Shown here: piece by piece, positions 9,588-17,518 of the stretch
Layout of the letters: each line of letters begins with the position of its first letter
Numbering within the stretch: position 1 is the stretch's first letter
Origin: Acinetobacter sp. UBA3106
Lineage (GTDB): Bacteria; Pseudomonadota; Gammaproteobacteria; Pseudomonadales; Moraxellaceae
Assembly: GCA_002365595.1 (NCBI GenBank)
Contig: DFAM01000023.1
Span: 81,801-145,800, forward strand
Length of the DNA stretch: 64,000 nucleotides
Direction of reading: 5' to 3'
Notes under the pieces: model-generated
Database searches by the model: none
What the model saw: the letters and a program-made list of their open reading frames with translations, nothing else
What the model was told of the DNA's origin: nothing
Position numbers and translations under genes: made by a program

Positions 9588-10616
9588 ATGAAAATTTTAC
9601 ATATTGCGAATTTTGGCTTTAATAAACAAGGCGCGCATTTTTACTGTACAGACCGCAAAATTTCAGCGGGATTAATTGAAAATGGTCATTTTGTTTATGA
9701 TTTCAGTTTTCGCGATATGGCGCGTATGGGAACAGTGTTCAAAACCAAAAAACTCGGTGCGAACTGGGCCAATAAAGAAATTCTAAAAATTGTGGATAAT
9801 ATTGAGCCGGACTTGGTTTTGGTGGGACATAGTGACTTGATGAGTCCAAATGTGCTCAAAGAAATCAAGCAGCGTTATCCTCAAACCAAAATAGCTTTCT
9901 GGTACGTTGACCCCCTGTATCTGGAACAGAAACTCGGTTTTGTACGTGAATTTTCACCCTATCTGGATGCCATTTTCTGTACCACGGGTGGTGAATATCT
10001 GAAAAAACTCAAGCAGCCGCATTTAAAAGTGGCTTATATGCCCAATGTGGGACATCGTAATGTAGAACAATTAAAACAGTTTGAATCAAGTAATATTGAT
10101 AAGGAATTTATTTTCTGTGGCGTGGTGTATAAAGAGCCGGAACGTGAAAAATTCCTTAAAGATTTGGCTGACACTTTAAAGAATAATCATATTCAATATC
10201 AGTATTATGGCTGTTTTGAACAGCCGGGCGTGTATGGGAAAGGCTATTATAAAGTATTGTCTGAATCACGTATGGGACTGAATTATTCACGTAAAAATGA
10301 TGTCACCTTATATAGTTCAGACCGGATTGTGCAGCTCACAGGCAATGGCTTATTAACATTTAGTCCACGAATTCCAGGCTTCGATAAATTATATTCTGAT
10401 CAAGAAGTGATTTATTTTGATGATCAGTTTGATTTGGCTGAAAAAATTAAATTTTATGCAGAACATCCAGTTGAGGCGAAGCGTATAGCGGAAGCGGGTT
10501 GGAATAAAACACGCAACAGTTTTAATGCTAAACGCATTAGCCAGTTTATGCTTGAAGTGACGTTTGATCAGCCATTGTCCGAAGCTTATGAATGGTCACA
10601 TGAGGTATACGCATAA
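9588..10616 (+). CDS. CgeB-like glycosyltransferase of outer-core locus
   Basis: 342 residues. The N-terminus MKILHIANFGFNKQGAHFY and the C-terminal region (SRMGLNYSRKNDVTLYSSDR, then PVEAKRIAEAGWNKTRNSF) match GT-B transferases of the CgeB/Glyco_trans_1_2 type. This type carries a C-terminal nucleotide-sugar site. Predicted to be cytoplasmic and to add one outer-core sugar. The start follows a weak site 12 bases after the upstream stop. Its TAA shares one base with the ATG of the deacetylase gene, implying translational coupling. No unusual residue noted; substrate not deducible. Confidence 0.84.
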   Translation: MKILHIANFGFNKQGAHFYCTDRKISAGLIENGHFVYDFSFRDMARMGTVFKTKKLGANWANKEILKIVDNIEPDLVLVGHSDLMSPNVLKEIKQRYPQTKIAFWYVDPLYLEQKLGFVREFSPYLDAIFCTTGGEYLKKLKQPHLKVAYMPNVGHRNVEQLKQFESSNIDKEFIFCGVVYKEPEREKFLKDLADTLKNNHIQYQYYGCFEQPGVYGKGYYKVLSESRMGLNYSRKNDVTLYSSDRIVQLTGNGLLTFSPRIPGFDKLYSDQEVIYFDDQFDLAEKIKFYAEHPVEAKRIAEAGWNKTRNSFNAKRISQFMLEVTFDQPLSEAYEWSHEVYA

Positions 10617-11368
10617 TGTGGTTATTGTATGTGGTATTGGGTTTAGTCGTCTTTGTGGCAGTATTATATCTACTGGGAAATTATACCTTTTGGCTGCCAT
10701 TTCGTAGCGCCAGTTTGCCAAGAATAGTCATGCTGCATCAAGTCACGCCACATGTAGAAGCTTCAGGCATGAATATGCCCCCCGCCAAGTTTGAGCAACT
10801 GCTGCAATATCTAACTAAAAAGAAGTCTACATTCTGTTTTGTTTCGGAACTGGATCAGTTTCAGGGGCAAAAAAATATCGTAGCATTATCCTTTGATGAT
10901 GGATTCTTAGATAATTACCAGTATGCCTATCCCTTGCTGAAAAAATACCATGCCAAGGCGACCATTTTCCTGGCAACCCAAATCGAAGGTATTGAAAAAC
11001 TCAGCCCTGAACAGATTTGTGAAATGTCTGATTCAGGCGTGATTGAGTTTGGCGCGCATACCCAGCATCATGTTAATTTGCTGAAACTGTCCGATGAACA
11101 GGCTTTTGCAGAAATGCAGGCCTCAAAACAGGATGTTGAAGCACTGGTTGGACGTTGCCCAAGTTTTGCTTATCCCTTTGGCCGTTTTAATGAAAAGCAT
11201 CAGCAAATGGCCAAAGAAATTGGTTTTAAAAATGCAGTGTCTACCCGCAAAAAAATCGAAGCCTATACAGCGGAAAATCAATTTAATATTCCTCGTGTCA
11301 GCACACACGGGGCGATGAATGCCTTACAAATGCGTATTGCCTTAGCCAAAGGACGTTATAAATTATGA
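10616..11368 (+). CDS. Polysaccharide deacetylase (NodB family), Pda-like outer-core gene
   Basis: Predicted carbohydrate N-deacetylase removing acetyl groups from amino sugars of the outer core, as inferred for the pda genes of Acinetobacter OC loci. One N-terminal transmembrane segment (about residues 3-21) anchors it. The NodB domain follows, with catalytic ALSFDDGFLDNY (D94/D95), metal ligands in GAHTQHHVNL (H148, H152) and FAYPFGRF. 250 residues, usual length. It overlaps the upstream stop by one base and the next start by four (ATGA). Since it is membrane-anchored, it may act on lipid-linked core on either face of the inner membrane. Confidence 0.9.
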   Translation: MWLLYVVLGLVVFVAVLYLLGNYTFWLPFRSASLPRIVMLHQVTPHVEASGMNMPPAKFEQLLQYLTKKKSTFCFVSELDQFQGQKNIVALSFDDGFLDNYQYAYPLLKKYHAKATIFLATQIEGIEKLSPEQICEMSDSGVIEFGAHTQHHVNLLKLSDEQAFAEMQASKQDVEALVGRCPSFAYPFGRFNEKHQQMAKEIGFKNAVSTRKKIEAYTAENQFNIPRVSTHGAMNALQMRIALAKGRYKL

Positions 11369-12141
11369 GTATTCCATGTAGTGTTTATATCGTCACTTTA
11401 AATTGCGGCGCATGGCTTCAAGATACCTTATACAGTGTGCGTGATTTTTCTGAAGTGATTATTTTGGATTCTGGCAGTACGGATGATACGTATGCGATTG
11501 CCCAGTCATTTCCGAATGTGCGCATTTCGCACCAAAACTGGCAGGGTTATGCCGGACAAAAAAGTCTGGCCTTGGCGCAGTGTAAAAATGATTGGGTACT
11601 GAACCTGGATGGCGATGAAGTTCTGTCATCCGAGTTAAAAAATGAAATTGAACAGACCATTCAGGCCAATCAGATTGATGCCTTAATCACGCCAATTAAT
11701 GACGTATTTTTGGGTGTGCCGAACAGCAAGCACACGAAAAAGCATGCCAAAGTACGCTTTTTCCGCAAAAGTAAAGGGCATTATGACCTGGAAAATGAGG
11801 TCCATGAAAATGTGCTTGTCGATGGTCAGAGTGTTCGTGCGCAAGGCGATATTTACCATTACGGTGAATCCAGCATTTTTGTCAAAGTGGAAAAAAACAA
11901 TCAGTATTCCAATTTGAAAGCTGCCGAGAAATTTCAAAAAGGCAAAAATCCAAGCTTGTTAAAGTTGAGCTTAGTTATGCCGGTGACTTTCTTGAAATCA
12001 TATTTCATCCGCCGGAGTTTTTTGAATGGCTGGCGTGGTTTTGTGAACAGCATGATTAATGCGTTTTATGCTTTTTTAAAAGAGGCCAAGTTGTTTGAAC
12101 AGTATCAAAATGCGTCCAAGAATAAACAGGACAAGCCATGA
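11365..12141 (+). CDS. Family 2 glycosyltransferase (WaaE/LgtF-like)
   Basis: Predicted GT-A core sugar transferase. The N-terminal SVYIVTLNCGAWLQDTL, then VIILDSGSTDDTYAI and GQKSLALAQCKNDWVLNLDGDEVL (the D-G-D metal site near residue 76), match the WaaE/KdtX/LgtF branch, which often adds glucose to the LPS inner core. C-terminal basic and aromatic residues (LKSYFIRRSFLNGWRGF) suggest membrane association. 258 residues. It overlaps both neighbours by ATGA, so it is translationally coupled to the deacetylase and to the GT4 gene. Confidence 0.9.
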   Translation: MSIPCSVYIVTLNCGAWLQDTLYSVRDFSEVIILDSGSTDDTYAIAQSFPNVRISHQNWQGYAGQKSLALAQCKNDWVLNLDGDEVLSSELKNEIEQTIQANQIDALITPINDVFLGVPNSKHTKKHAKVRFFRKSKGHYDLENEVHENVLVDGQSVRAQGDIYHYGESSIFVKVEKNNQYSNLKAAEKFQKGKNPSLLKLSLVMPVTFLKSYFIRRSFLNGWRGFVNSMINAFYAFLKEAKLFEQYQNASKNKQDKP

Positions 12142-13172
12142 AGATTGTTCAGGTTTTGGCGACCAGTGGCGGTGTCGGTGGTTTAGAGCAGCACACATTT
12201 AATCTGGTCAATGAAATGTCATTGCAGCATGAAGTGCATATGATTGCACATCCATGTTATGCAGAAAAGTTTAATCAACATGTACATTTTCATGCGCTTG
12301 ATTTTGCTCGTAGTCGCTGGAATATTTTCTTACTCTGGCAGCTGAAAAACTTGATCAATCAAATTCAGCCGGACATTGTGCATGCCCAGGCAGGTAAGGC
12401 AGCGGAGCTGATTTCCCGGATTCGACCATTTTTAGCCAATGTTAAAGTGGTGACGACTGTTCACGGCACCAAAAAGAATAAATCTGCTTATTTGGTGGGA
12501 GAAGCAGTCATTGCCGTGAGTCAGGCATTAACACAAGAGATTCCTGAGTCGAAAGCCCATGTGGTTTATAATGGGGTATATGCACAACCCAGTCTGACAG
12601 ATGCACAAAAGCAGGCATTGAAAGCAGATATTGATAAGAATTTTCCTGCCTTGGGTGCGGGCAAAAAAAATGTGATGTGTATTGGCCGTTTAGAGCCAGT
12701 TAAAAATATTGCACTCTTGATTCAGGCCATGCAGTGTGTAGATGCCAATGTGTATATCATCGGTGATGGTTCATTACGCCCGGCACTTGAACAGCAAGTT
12801 GCTGAATTGAATATGCAAAATCAGGTCGCATTTTTAGGCTTTCGAACCGATGCACGTGACTTGATTCAGTTGGCCGATGTCGTGGTGCTTTCATCAGACC
12901 GTGAAGGATTTCCTTTGGTGATGGTAGAAGCCTTACAGGCAGATAAAGTCATGGCTGCAACGAAAGTGAATGGCGTAATTGAATGGCTGCCTGAAGCATA
13001 TTTGGCTGAAATTGGCGATGTACAAGGATTACAGCAGGCCATTCAGAATGCGTTGAATGGCAATGCTCAGCAGGATTTTCTGCCCTTATTTGCTCAAGCC
13101 AAAGCGGAGTTGACTGTTGCTGCAATGACACAGCAAACGCTCAATATTTATGAGCATTTGCTAAAGAGTTAG
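12138..13172 (+). CDS. Family 4 glycosyltransferase, last gene of coupled outer-core run
   Basis: 344-residue retaining GT-B transferase. N-terminal GGVGGLEQHTFNL binds the acceptor side. C-terminal MCIGRLEPVKNIALLIQAM and LSSDREGFPLVMVEALQ carry the E-x7-E donor-binding pattern of GT4. Predicted to extend the LOS outer core in the cytoplasm. It overlaps the GT2 gene by ATGA. Its TAG abuts the stop of the opposite-strand gene at 13173 with no spacer and no visible terminator, so the convergent transcripts must read into each other or use another stop mechanism. Confidence 0.92.
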   Translation: MKIVQVLATSGGVGGLEQHTFNLVNEMSLQHEVHMIAHPCYAEKFNQHVHFHALDFARSRWNIFLLWQLKNLINQIQPDIVHAQAGKAAELISRIRPFLANVKVVTTVHGTKKNKSAYLVGEAVIAVSQALTQEIPESKAHVVYNGVYAQPSLTDAQKQALKADIDKNFPALGAGKKNVMCIGRLEPVKNIALLIQAMQCVDANVYIIGDGSLRPALEQQVAELNMQNQVAFLGFRTDARDLIQLADVVVLSSDREGFPLVMVEALQADKVMAATKVNGVIEWLPEAYLAEIGDVQGLQQAIQNALNGNAQQDFLPLFAQAKAELTVAAMTQQTLNIYEHLLKS

Positions 13173-14057
13173 CTATTGCTTAGCGGATAAACGAATTGCA
13201 TCCAGCACCACAAAGTTATTTTCTGCATTAATAGTGTGGCAGCCATCGTCCTCATTGTTCCAGTTTGGCAATACCACTTCTAAAAGGTGTTCTTGATAAA
13301 CCGTCGGGCTAAGTTGAATAATTTCTTTTAGCTCAATATTGCCGCCATAGCGTTTGAGTGAATCCTGGCTTGGTCGAACCAGTTTGTCATTGTAAATAAA
13401 AGGTTTGCCTGCCATACGGAACTGTTGCTGGCCTTTGCACACCGGGTTTTGCGGATGCTCTTGCCAGTCTGAATTAAGAATATCTTTAGTAAAGAACAGG
13501 TCTAAACGGTCACCAAACTTTTTACAGTTTCTGCGTGTCGAGCTAAACAGGTACCACATGCCTTCATGGTAAAAAGGTGTGCTATCGACAGCTTCAATAC
13601 CTTCCAGAATATTGGAATGTTTTTCCCATTTCAGAGGAAACTCGGTACATTTCCACAGCTCAATGGTCTTATTGGCACTGGTTTCGGGAATCATGTACCA
13701 GTCATTTTCGATTTTAAATACGCATGGATAAGACAAGTGATAATCCAGTTTTAAAATGGTTTGTGGTTCTGTATAGCGTCCATCTTTGAAAATTTCCAGC
13801 ACTGAGAGAAACCCTACAGGGTGTACATCATCAACTTCTTCAAAGAAAATAAAATGACGATCATTTTCCTGCACATAAAAACAGTCTGCAAAAGTGAATT
13901 TTCCGGGCGAATGGATTTCAAATAAATTATGTAGCTGATCTTGGCTTTTTAAGGGGTGATCAAGCCAGCCAAAGCGCATGTACCAATGAGAATTAAACTT
14001 TTTGAGTTGTTGGTTTTGTTGAAATTTGTACCACTTCTTTAAAATTGTACGCATCAT
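13173..14057 (-). CDS. Beta-propeller protein, GINT1 N-terminal/GH43-like ('ghy'-type outer-core gene)
   Basis: 294 residues on the strand opposite the GT run. Repeated blade-like motifs (HFIFFEEVDDVHPVGFLSV, YPCVFKIENDWYMIPETSAN, VDSTPFYHEGMWYLFSSTRR, RMAGKPFIYNDKLVRPSQD, YGGNIELKEI) indicate a five-bladed GH43-like propeller. They match the family named after the N-terminal half of plant glucosamine inositolphosphorylceramide transferase. In Acinetobacter OC loci a gene in this setting has been called a glycosyl hydrolase. There is no signal peptide, so a cytoplasmic location is expected, which is odd for a hydrolase. Start MMRTILKK from tandem ATGs at 14057/14054. Whether it cuts, transfers or only binds sugar is unresolved. 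Confidence 0.75.
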   Translation of the reverse strand: MMRTILKKWYKFQQNQQLKKFNSHWYMRFGWLDHPLKSQDQLHNLFEIHSPGKFTFADCFYVQENDRHFIFFEEVDDVHPVGFLSVLEIFKDGRYTEPQTILKLDYHLSYPCVFKIENDWYMIPETSANKTIELWKCTEFPLKWEKHSNILEGIEAVDSTPFYHEGMWYLFSSTRRNCKKFGDRLDLFFTKDILNSDWQEHPQNPVCKGQQQFRMAGKPFIYNDKLVRPSQDSLKRYGGNIELKEIIQLSPTVYQEHLLEVVLPNWNNEDDGCHTINAENNFVVLDAIRLSAKQ

Positions 14058-14136
14058 ATAAGTAAGGAAACATATAAGGCTATCTATCCAATTCTACATT
14101 AGATATTATGCGATTAGGGTAAAAGCGGTACATTTT

Positions 14137-14898
14137 ATGAAAACTTACATCGTCAGTATTGAAGAAGATAATTCTCCTCGCTTAAATAAATTATTTAGCC
14201 AGCCTTTTTTTAAAGATGGGCAGACTAAATTCTGCAAAGTAGGTATTAAGGGAGGGAATTTATCTGCTAAACAATATTTTGAATTGGGTGTAAAAGGCCG
14301 GTCTAAACCATTATCACCTAGCATGGTGGGATGTACTTTGTCTCATTTAGAAGCGTTAAAAGCCTTTTTAGCTACAGATGATGAATATGCTCTTGTCATT
14401 GAAGATGATGCAATTTTTCCAAATGATTTAACGATTGAAAAATTATCAACAGCATTGTCTTCGCTTAAGTTACCTAGAAATACCTTGTTCAGTATAGGGG
14501 GCATTCGGATGAAAGAATGTCAAAAAGTTCGTGGAGATATTTTAGATCAAGAGTTTTTATCTCAGAAAATTTTAAAAGTATCACCAGATTTTTATCAGCG
14601 AATTTGTTATGCCGTTGCCTATATTGTTGATCGGGAAATTGCGCAGACATTGATTAATTATCATCGTCCTGTGCGAGCAGCAGATGACTGGCGATATTTA
14701 ACTGATTTCAATGAAACAGCCTCGATTTTGATGACAGCAATTGTTGATCATCCAATAATTGCTGCTGGGGAGCAGAACTCACAGCTTAGCTCAATTGAAC
14801 AGGAAAGAGTTGAAAGTTCAGATGTACCTATGAGTCGTTTTGGTACACCTTTACGATATAATATTGCAAAGTTTTTATACAAAAAATATCCAAAATAA
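14137..14898 (+). CDS. Family 25 glycosyltransferase (LOS biosynthesis)
   Basis: 253-residue GT25 enzyme of the LgtB/LpsA type, usually adding galactose or glucose to LOS. It begins MKTYIVSIEEDNSPRLNKL and carries SMVGCTLSHLEALKAFL and YALVIEDDAIFP, the conserved acceptor and D-D metal motifs, then PVRAADDWRYLTDF. It is transcribed away from the propeller gene, sharing an 80-base promoter region. Codon and base use is more AT-rich than the upstream operon. It stands alone on its strand, followed by a convergent AT-rich gene. This is the less conserved part of the locus. Confidence 0.88.
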   Translation: MKTYIVSIEEDNSPRLNKLFSQPFFKDGQTKFCKVGIKGGNLSAKQYFELGVKGRSKPLSPSMVGCTLSHLEALKAFLATDDEYALVIEDDAIFPNDLTIEKLSTALSSLKLPRNTLFSIGGIRMKECQKVRGDILDQEFLSQKILKVSPDFYQRICYAVAYIVDREIAQTLINYHRPVRAADDWRYLTDFNETASILMTAIVDHPIIAAGEQNSQLSSIEQERVESSDVPMSRFGTPLRYNIAKFLYKKYPK

Positions 14899-15004
14899 AA
14901 ATATTTTTTCTTAAGTAAACAGTTTTGAAGAAAAAATTATTACCATTATAATTTTATAAAGGTACTCTAGATATACAATCTTAAGTAATACGGTTTTTTC
15001 ATAT

Positions 15005-15931
15005 TTAAAAATCTATAAGAGAATCTTTTTTAAATTTTTGTTTTAGTAAATAAGGAGAAATAAGTGCTCGATCTGATCCTATAAGCTTAATAAGTTTTGG
15101 CATAATATCCGGCCTTCGCATTAATATAAGTGATTCAATAAAGTAAGTATGAGATTTAGCACCTATATTTTGATAAAGAAAAGCATTTTTATCACAATTG
15201 ATTAATGAAATACTTGCTTTAGTTTCTCTTAATACTTTTTGACAAACAACATATGCAATTAAGTATTCAAGTATTCCTATTTTTTGAAAATAATCGGAAT
15301 AGTTAGGAATGGTTTTTTTTATTTCTAAAATATAATTCTTCGATCCTAAATTTAATGCATAAATTAATTCATCTAACCATTTTTTGAAGAAAATATTTCC
15401 TTTTTCTGAAGCTAAAAGCCAATTTTCAATGACGGGATATTCAGGTACAGTAACATTTTCTGCCCTGTAATATCCAAATGCAGATGTTCTGTTTTTATTG
15501 CAAATATCAATAATCCAATCTAAATTAGAATAAGTTATGATACTGCCATCTAGCCATATACCACCATAATGATATAGTAAATAGAACCTTATTAAGTCTG
15601 ATTTTTGCTGAGGAGTAAGATTATTAAATTCAGTAAAATTCAGGTCGCAAAAAGATGCAGTATTTTTTATATTTAAAACATTAATTTGATAGGTTGGATT
15701 TAGTTTTTTTATTTGATCAAAACATTTTTGAACAATAGGGGGGATTTCTGAGTCCCAGTACATCCATATTATTTTAGGTATATTAATTTCATGTGAATCA
15801 TCTATTGGATTTAAAATGATAGGATCTGCATAATTGTCTGGATTTAAATTTTTTAATCTAATGTTTTTATAATATCTTATATTTAATGACACTAGACGAA
15901 ATATTTTTCTTATAGATTTTCTTAATCCCAT
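15005..15931 (-). CDS. GT32/capsular-polysaccharide-synthesis-type glycosyltransferase, AT-rich
   Basis: 308 residues. IPKIIWMYWDSEIPPIVQKC, then LTPQQKSDLIRFYLLYHYGG and IWLDGSIITYSNLDW, form the conserved core of the Caps_synth/GT32 family with the D-x-D-like metal site. Predicted to transfer a sugar to the surface glycan in the cytoplasm. The DNA is strikingly AT-rich against the ilvE and glnE region, which suggests recent transfer as part of outer-core variation. The start MGLRKSIRKIF has a basic N-terminus. Flanked by the GT25 gene (convergent) and a small membrane protein gene. Specificity unknown. Confidence 0.85.
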   Translation of the reverse strand: MGLRKSIRKIFRLVSLNIRYYKNIRLKNLNPDNYADPIILNPIDDSHEINIPKIIWMYWDSEIPPIVQKCFDQIKKLNPTYQINVLNIKNTASFCDLNFTEFNNLTPQQKSDLIRFYLLYHYGGIWLDGSIITYSNLDWIIDICNKNRTSAFGYYRAENVTVPEYPVIENWLLASEKGNIFFKKWLDELIYALNLGSKNYILEIKKTIPNYSDYFQKIGILEYLIAYVVCQKVLRETKASISLINCDKNAFLYQNIGAKSHTYFIESLILMRRPDIMPKLIKLIGSDRALISPYLLKQKFKKDSLIDF

Positions 15932-16030
15932 TCAATAGCCTTTTAAATTTAAATATTATAAAATTTTAAAAATAAATATCTTAAAAAAGATTTATTTTTG
16001 TACTTTGAAATTTTTTCAGAAATATCGTAG

Positions 16031-16249
16031 TTATTCCTTATCCGGATTTCCTCTCAATACCATATAAATTAATCCCACAAAAATAAGTAAGGCTCCGCCT
16101 AAACTGCTGACACAAAAATATAGAATGCGTTCGTTTGTATGCATGTTAAATAAGCCATTGGCTAGGATATAACGCATAAATAGCCACTGCACAACAGAAA
16201 ACACAATCAACATAATGCCACGATTACGAACAGCGGGACGCATAGCCAT
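16031..16249 (-). CDS. Small two-helix inner-membrane protein, unknown function
   Basis: 72-residue protein beginning MAMRPAVRNRGIMLIVF. It has two hydrophobic segments (about residues 13-30 and 43-64) joined by a short polar loop, and a charged tail NPDKE. I do not recognise a family. It lies between the GT32-like gene and the acyltransferase on the same strand. Its length, ATG start and coding-like composition make it a likely real gene, possibly conserved beside aspS in the genus. Confidence 0.65.
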   Translation of the reverse strand: MAMRPAVRNRGIMLIVFSVVQWLFMRYILANGLFNMHTNERILYFCVSSLGGALLIFVGLIYMVLRGNPDKE

Positions 16250-16371
16250 AGCTTGCTTGACTCAATAATAGAAAAACAGGGCTATTATGCCATTAGCAGC
16301 CAGCAATCTCAATTCATTCCATTTTGGTGTTCTGTTCACCTAACTTGAGATGAGAAGGGGAAAGATAATAT

Positions 16372-17238
16372 TTAAACTCTATAGGGATTAACATTTCCAT
16401 AACAATTTCTAAAGCGTTTATAAGACCAAATATACTGTTCTGGCATTTTCGCAATCATGAGCTCCATTTCTTGATTTAAGCATCCAACACTTTTTTGCAG
16501 CTCTTTTGATGAGATTTCCGTTGATAGAGGAATACATTGAATATCGAAACTAGATGTATCGGGATTTCTTGTACAGCTTAAGCCCACTACATTGCACTGA
16601 GTTTTATATGCTAATTTAGAAACAATGGTAGCGGATAGGGTATTTTGCTGAAAAAAATGAGCATAAATACCCCCCGAAGATTTAGGTAAATGATCGGGAA
16701 GAACTACCGTAAGACCACCTTGCTTTAAGTATTTGAAAATAGAACGTACACCGGTTTCATCGGCAGGAACCAATATTGCGTTAGTCTTTTGACGTGATTC
16801 TAAAATATAGCGATTTATGCCTTTTATCTTATTTGGCTTATACATAATCATGGGTTGAGTATGTGTACAAAGCCAGGCATTTAATAGTTCCCAGCTACCA
16901 AAATGTGGCACGACGACAATAACGCCTTTTTGATTGGTCAAGGCTTCTGTTAAATAGTTTGTACCATGAATTTTATTTAAGAGTTTTAAACTGTATTGAG
17001 GTGACATCCCCCAGCATTTAATACATTCTACATAACTTAAACATTGACTTCGAATACTTTCATGAAGCAACTTTGCTCTTTGCACTACTGTCAATTCTGG
17101 GTAAGCCAACTTTAGATTAATACAAGTTATACGTTTAAATGACGAATTGCTTCTACAGAGTAGCCATGCTGCAAAGCAGGCTAGATTTTGCAGCATACGT
17201 AAAGGTAGTAAGGCTAGAACTTTAAATAAAAAGTACAT
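16372..17238 (-). CDS. LpxL/LpxM-type lysophospholipid acyltransferase
   Basis: Predicted inner-membrane enzyme adding a secondary acyl chain to lipid A or a related lysolipid. 288 residues, with an N-terminal hydrophobic anchor (LFKVLALLPLRMLQNL) and the HX4E catalytic motif in VVPHFGSWELLNAWL (H112, E117). The family blocks KGINRYILESRQ, PADETGVRSIFKYLKQGG and VVLPDHLPKSSGGIYAHFF follow. The short C-terminus ends at about the usual place. Its position at the right end of the outer-core locus fits a role in LOS lipid modification. Whether it is LpxL, LpxM or a specialised late acyltransferase cannot be told from sequence. Confidence 0.85.
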   Translation of the reverse strand: MYFLFKVLALLPLRMLQNLACFAAWLLCRSNSSFKRITCINLKLAYPELTVVQRAKLLHESIRSQCLSYVECIKCWGMSPQYSLKLLNKIHGTNYLTEALTNQKGVIVVVPHFGSWELLNAWLCTHTQPMIMYKPNKIKGINRYILESRQKTNAILVPADETGVRSIFKYLKQGGLTVVLPDHLPKSSGGIYAHFFQQNTLSATIVSKLAYKTQCNVVGLSCTRNPDTSSFDIQCIPLSTEISSKELQKSVGCLNQEMELMIAKMPEQYIWSYKRFRNCYGNVNPYRV

Positions 17239-17471
17239 AAATTCTTAAAGGACTCTTGAAGTATTAGGTTAAATTAGAATGTTGACAAGAGTCTAAAAAT
17301 CTAAGATAGAAATGATTAAAAAAGAATCTTACTAACAAGATAGAATGAATTAAATTAGTGTAATAATGCACATAGGATTTAATTCTTAAACAAGATAACA
17401 TATCGCATCTAGTGAATTATTATCAAAAATTATCAAATTTTAATTATTTTCTATCCTATTTTTGAAACAAT

Positions 17472-17497
17472 AAAAAACCCTGCCTAAGCAGGGTTTT
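17472..17497 (-). terminator. Terminator after aspS
   Basis: Ten-base stem AAAACCCTGC/GCAGGGTTTT with a CTAA loop. On the minus strand it is followed by a T run, 22 bases beyond the aspS stop. Confidence 0.88.
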
Positions 17498-17518
17498 GAT
17501 CACTGAACTAATAAAACA

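Noticed and set aside
14899..15004. Possible insertion boundary between GT25 and GT32-like genes
   Set aside because: AT-rich, but no inverted repeats, target duplication or transposase remnant could be seen.
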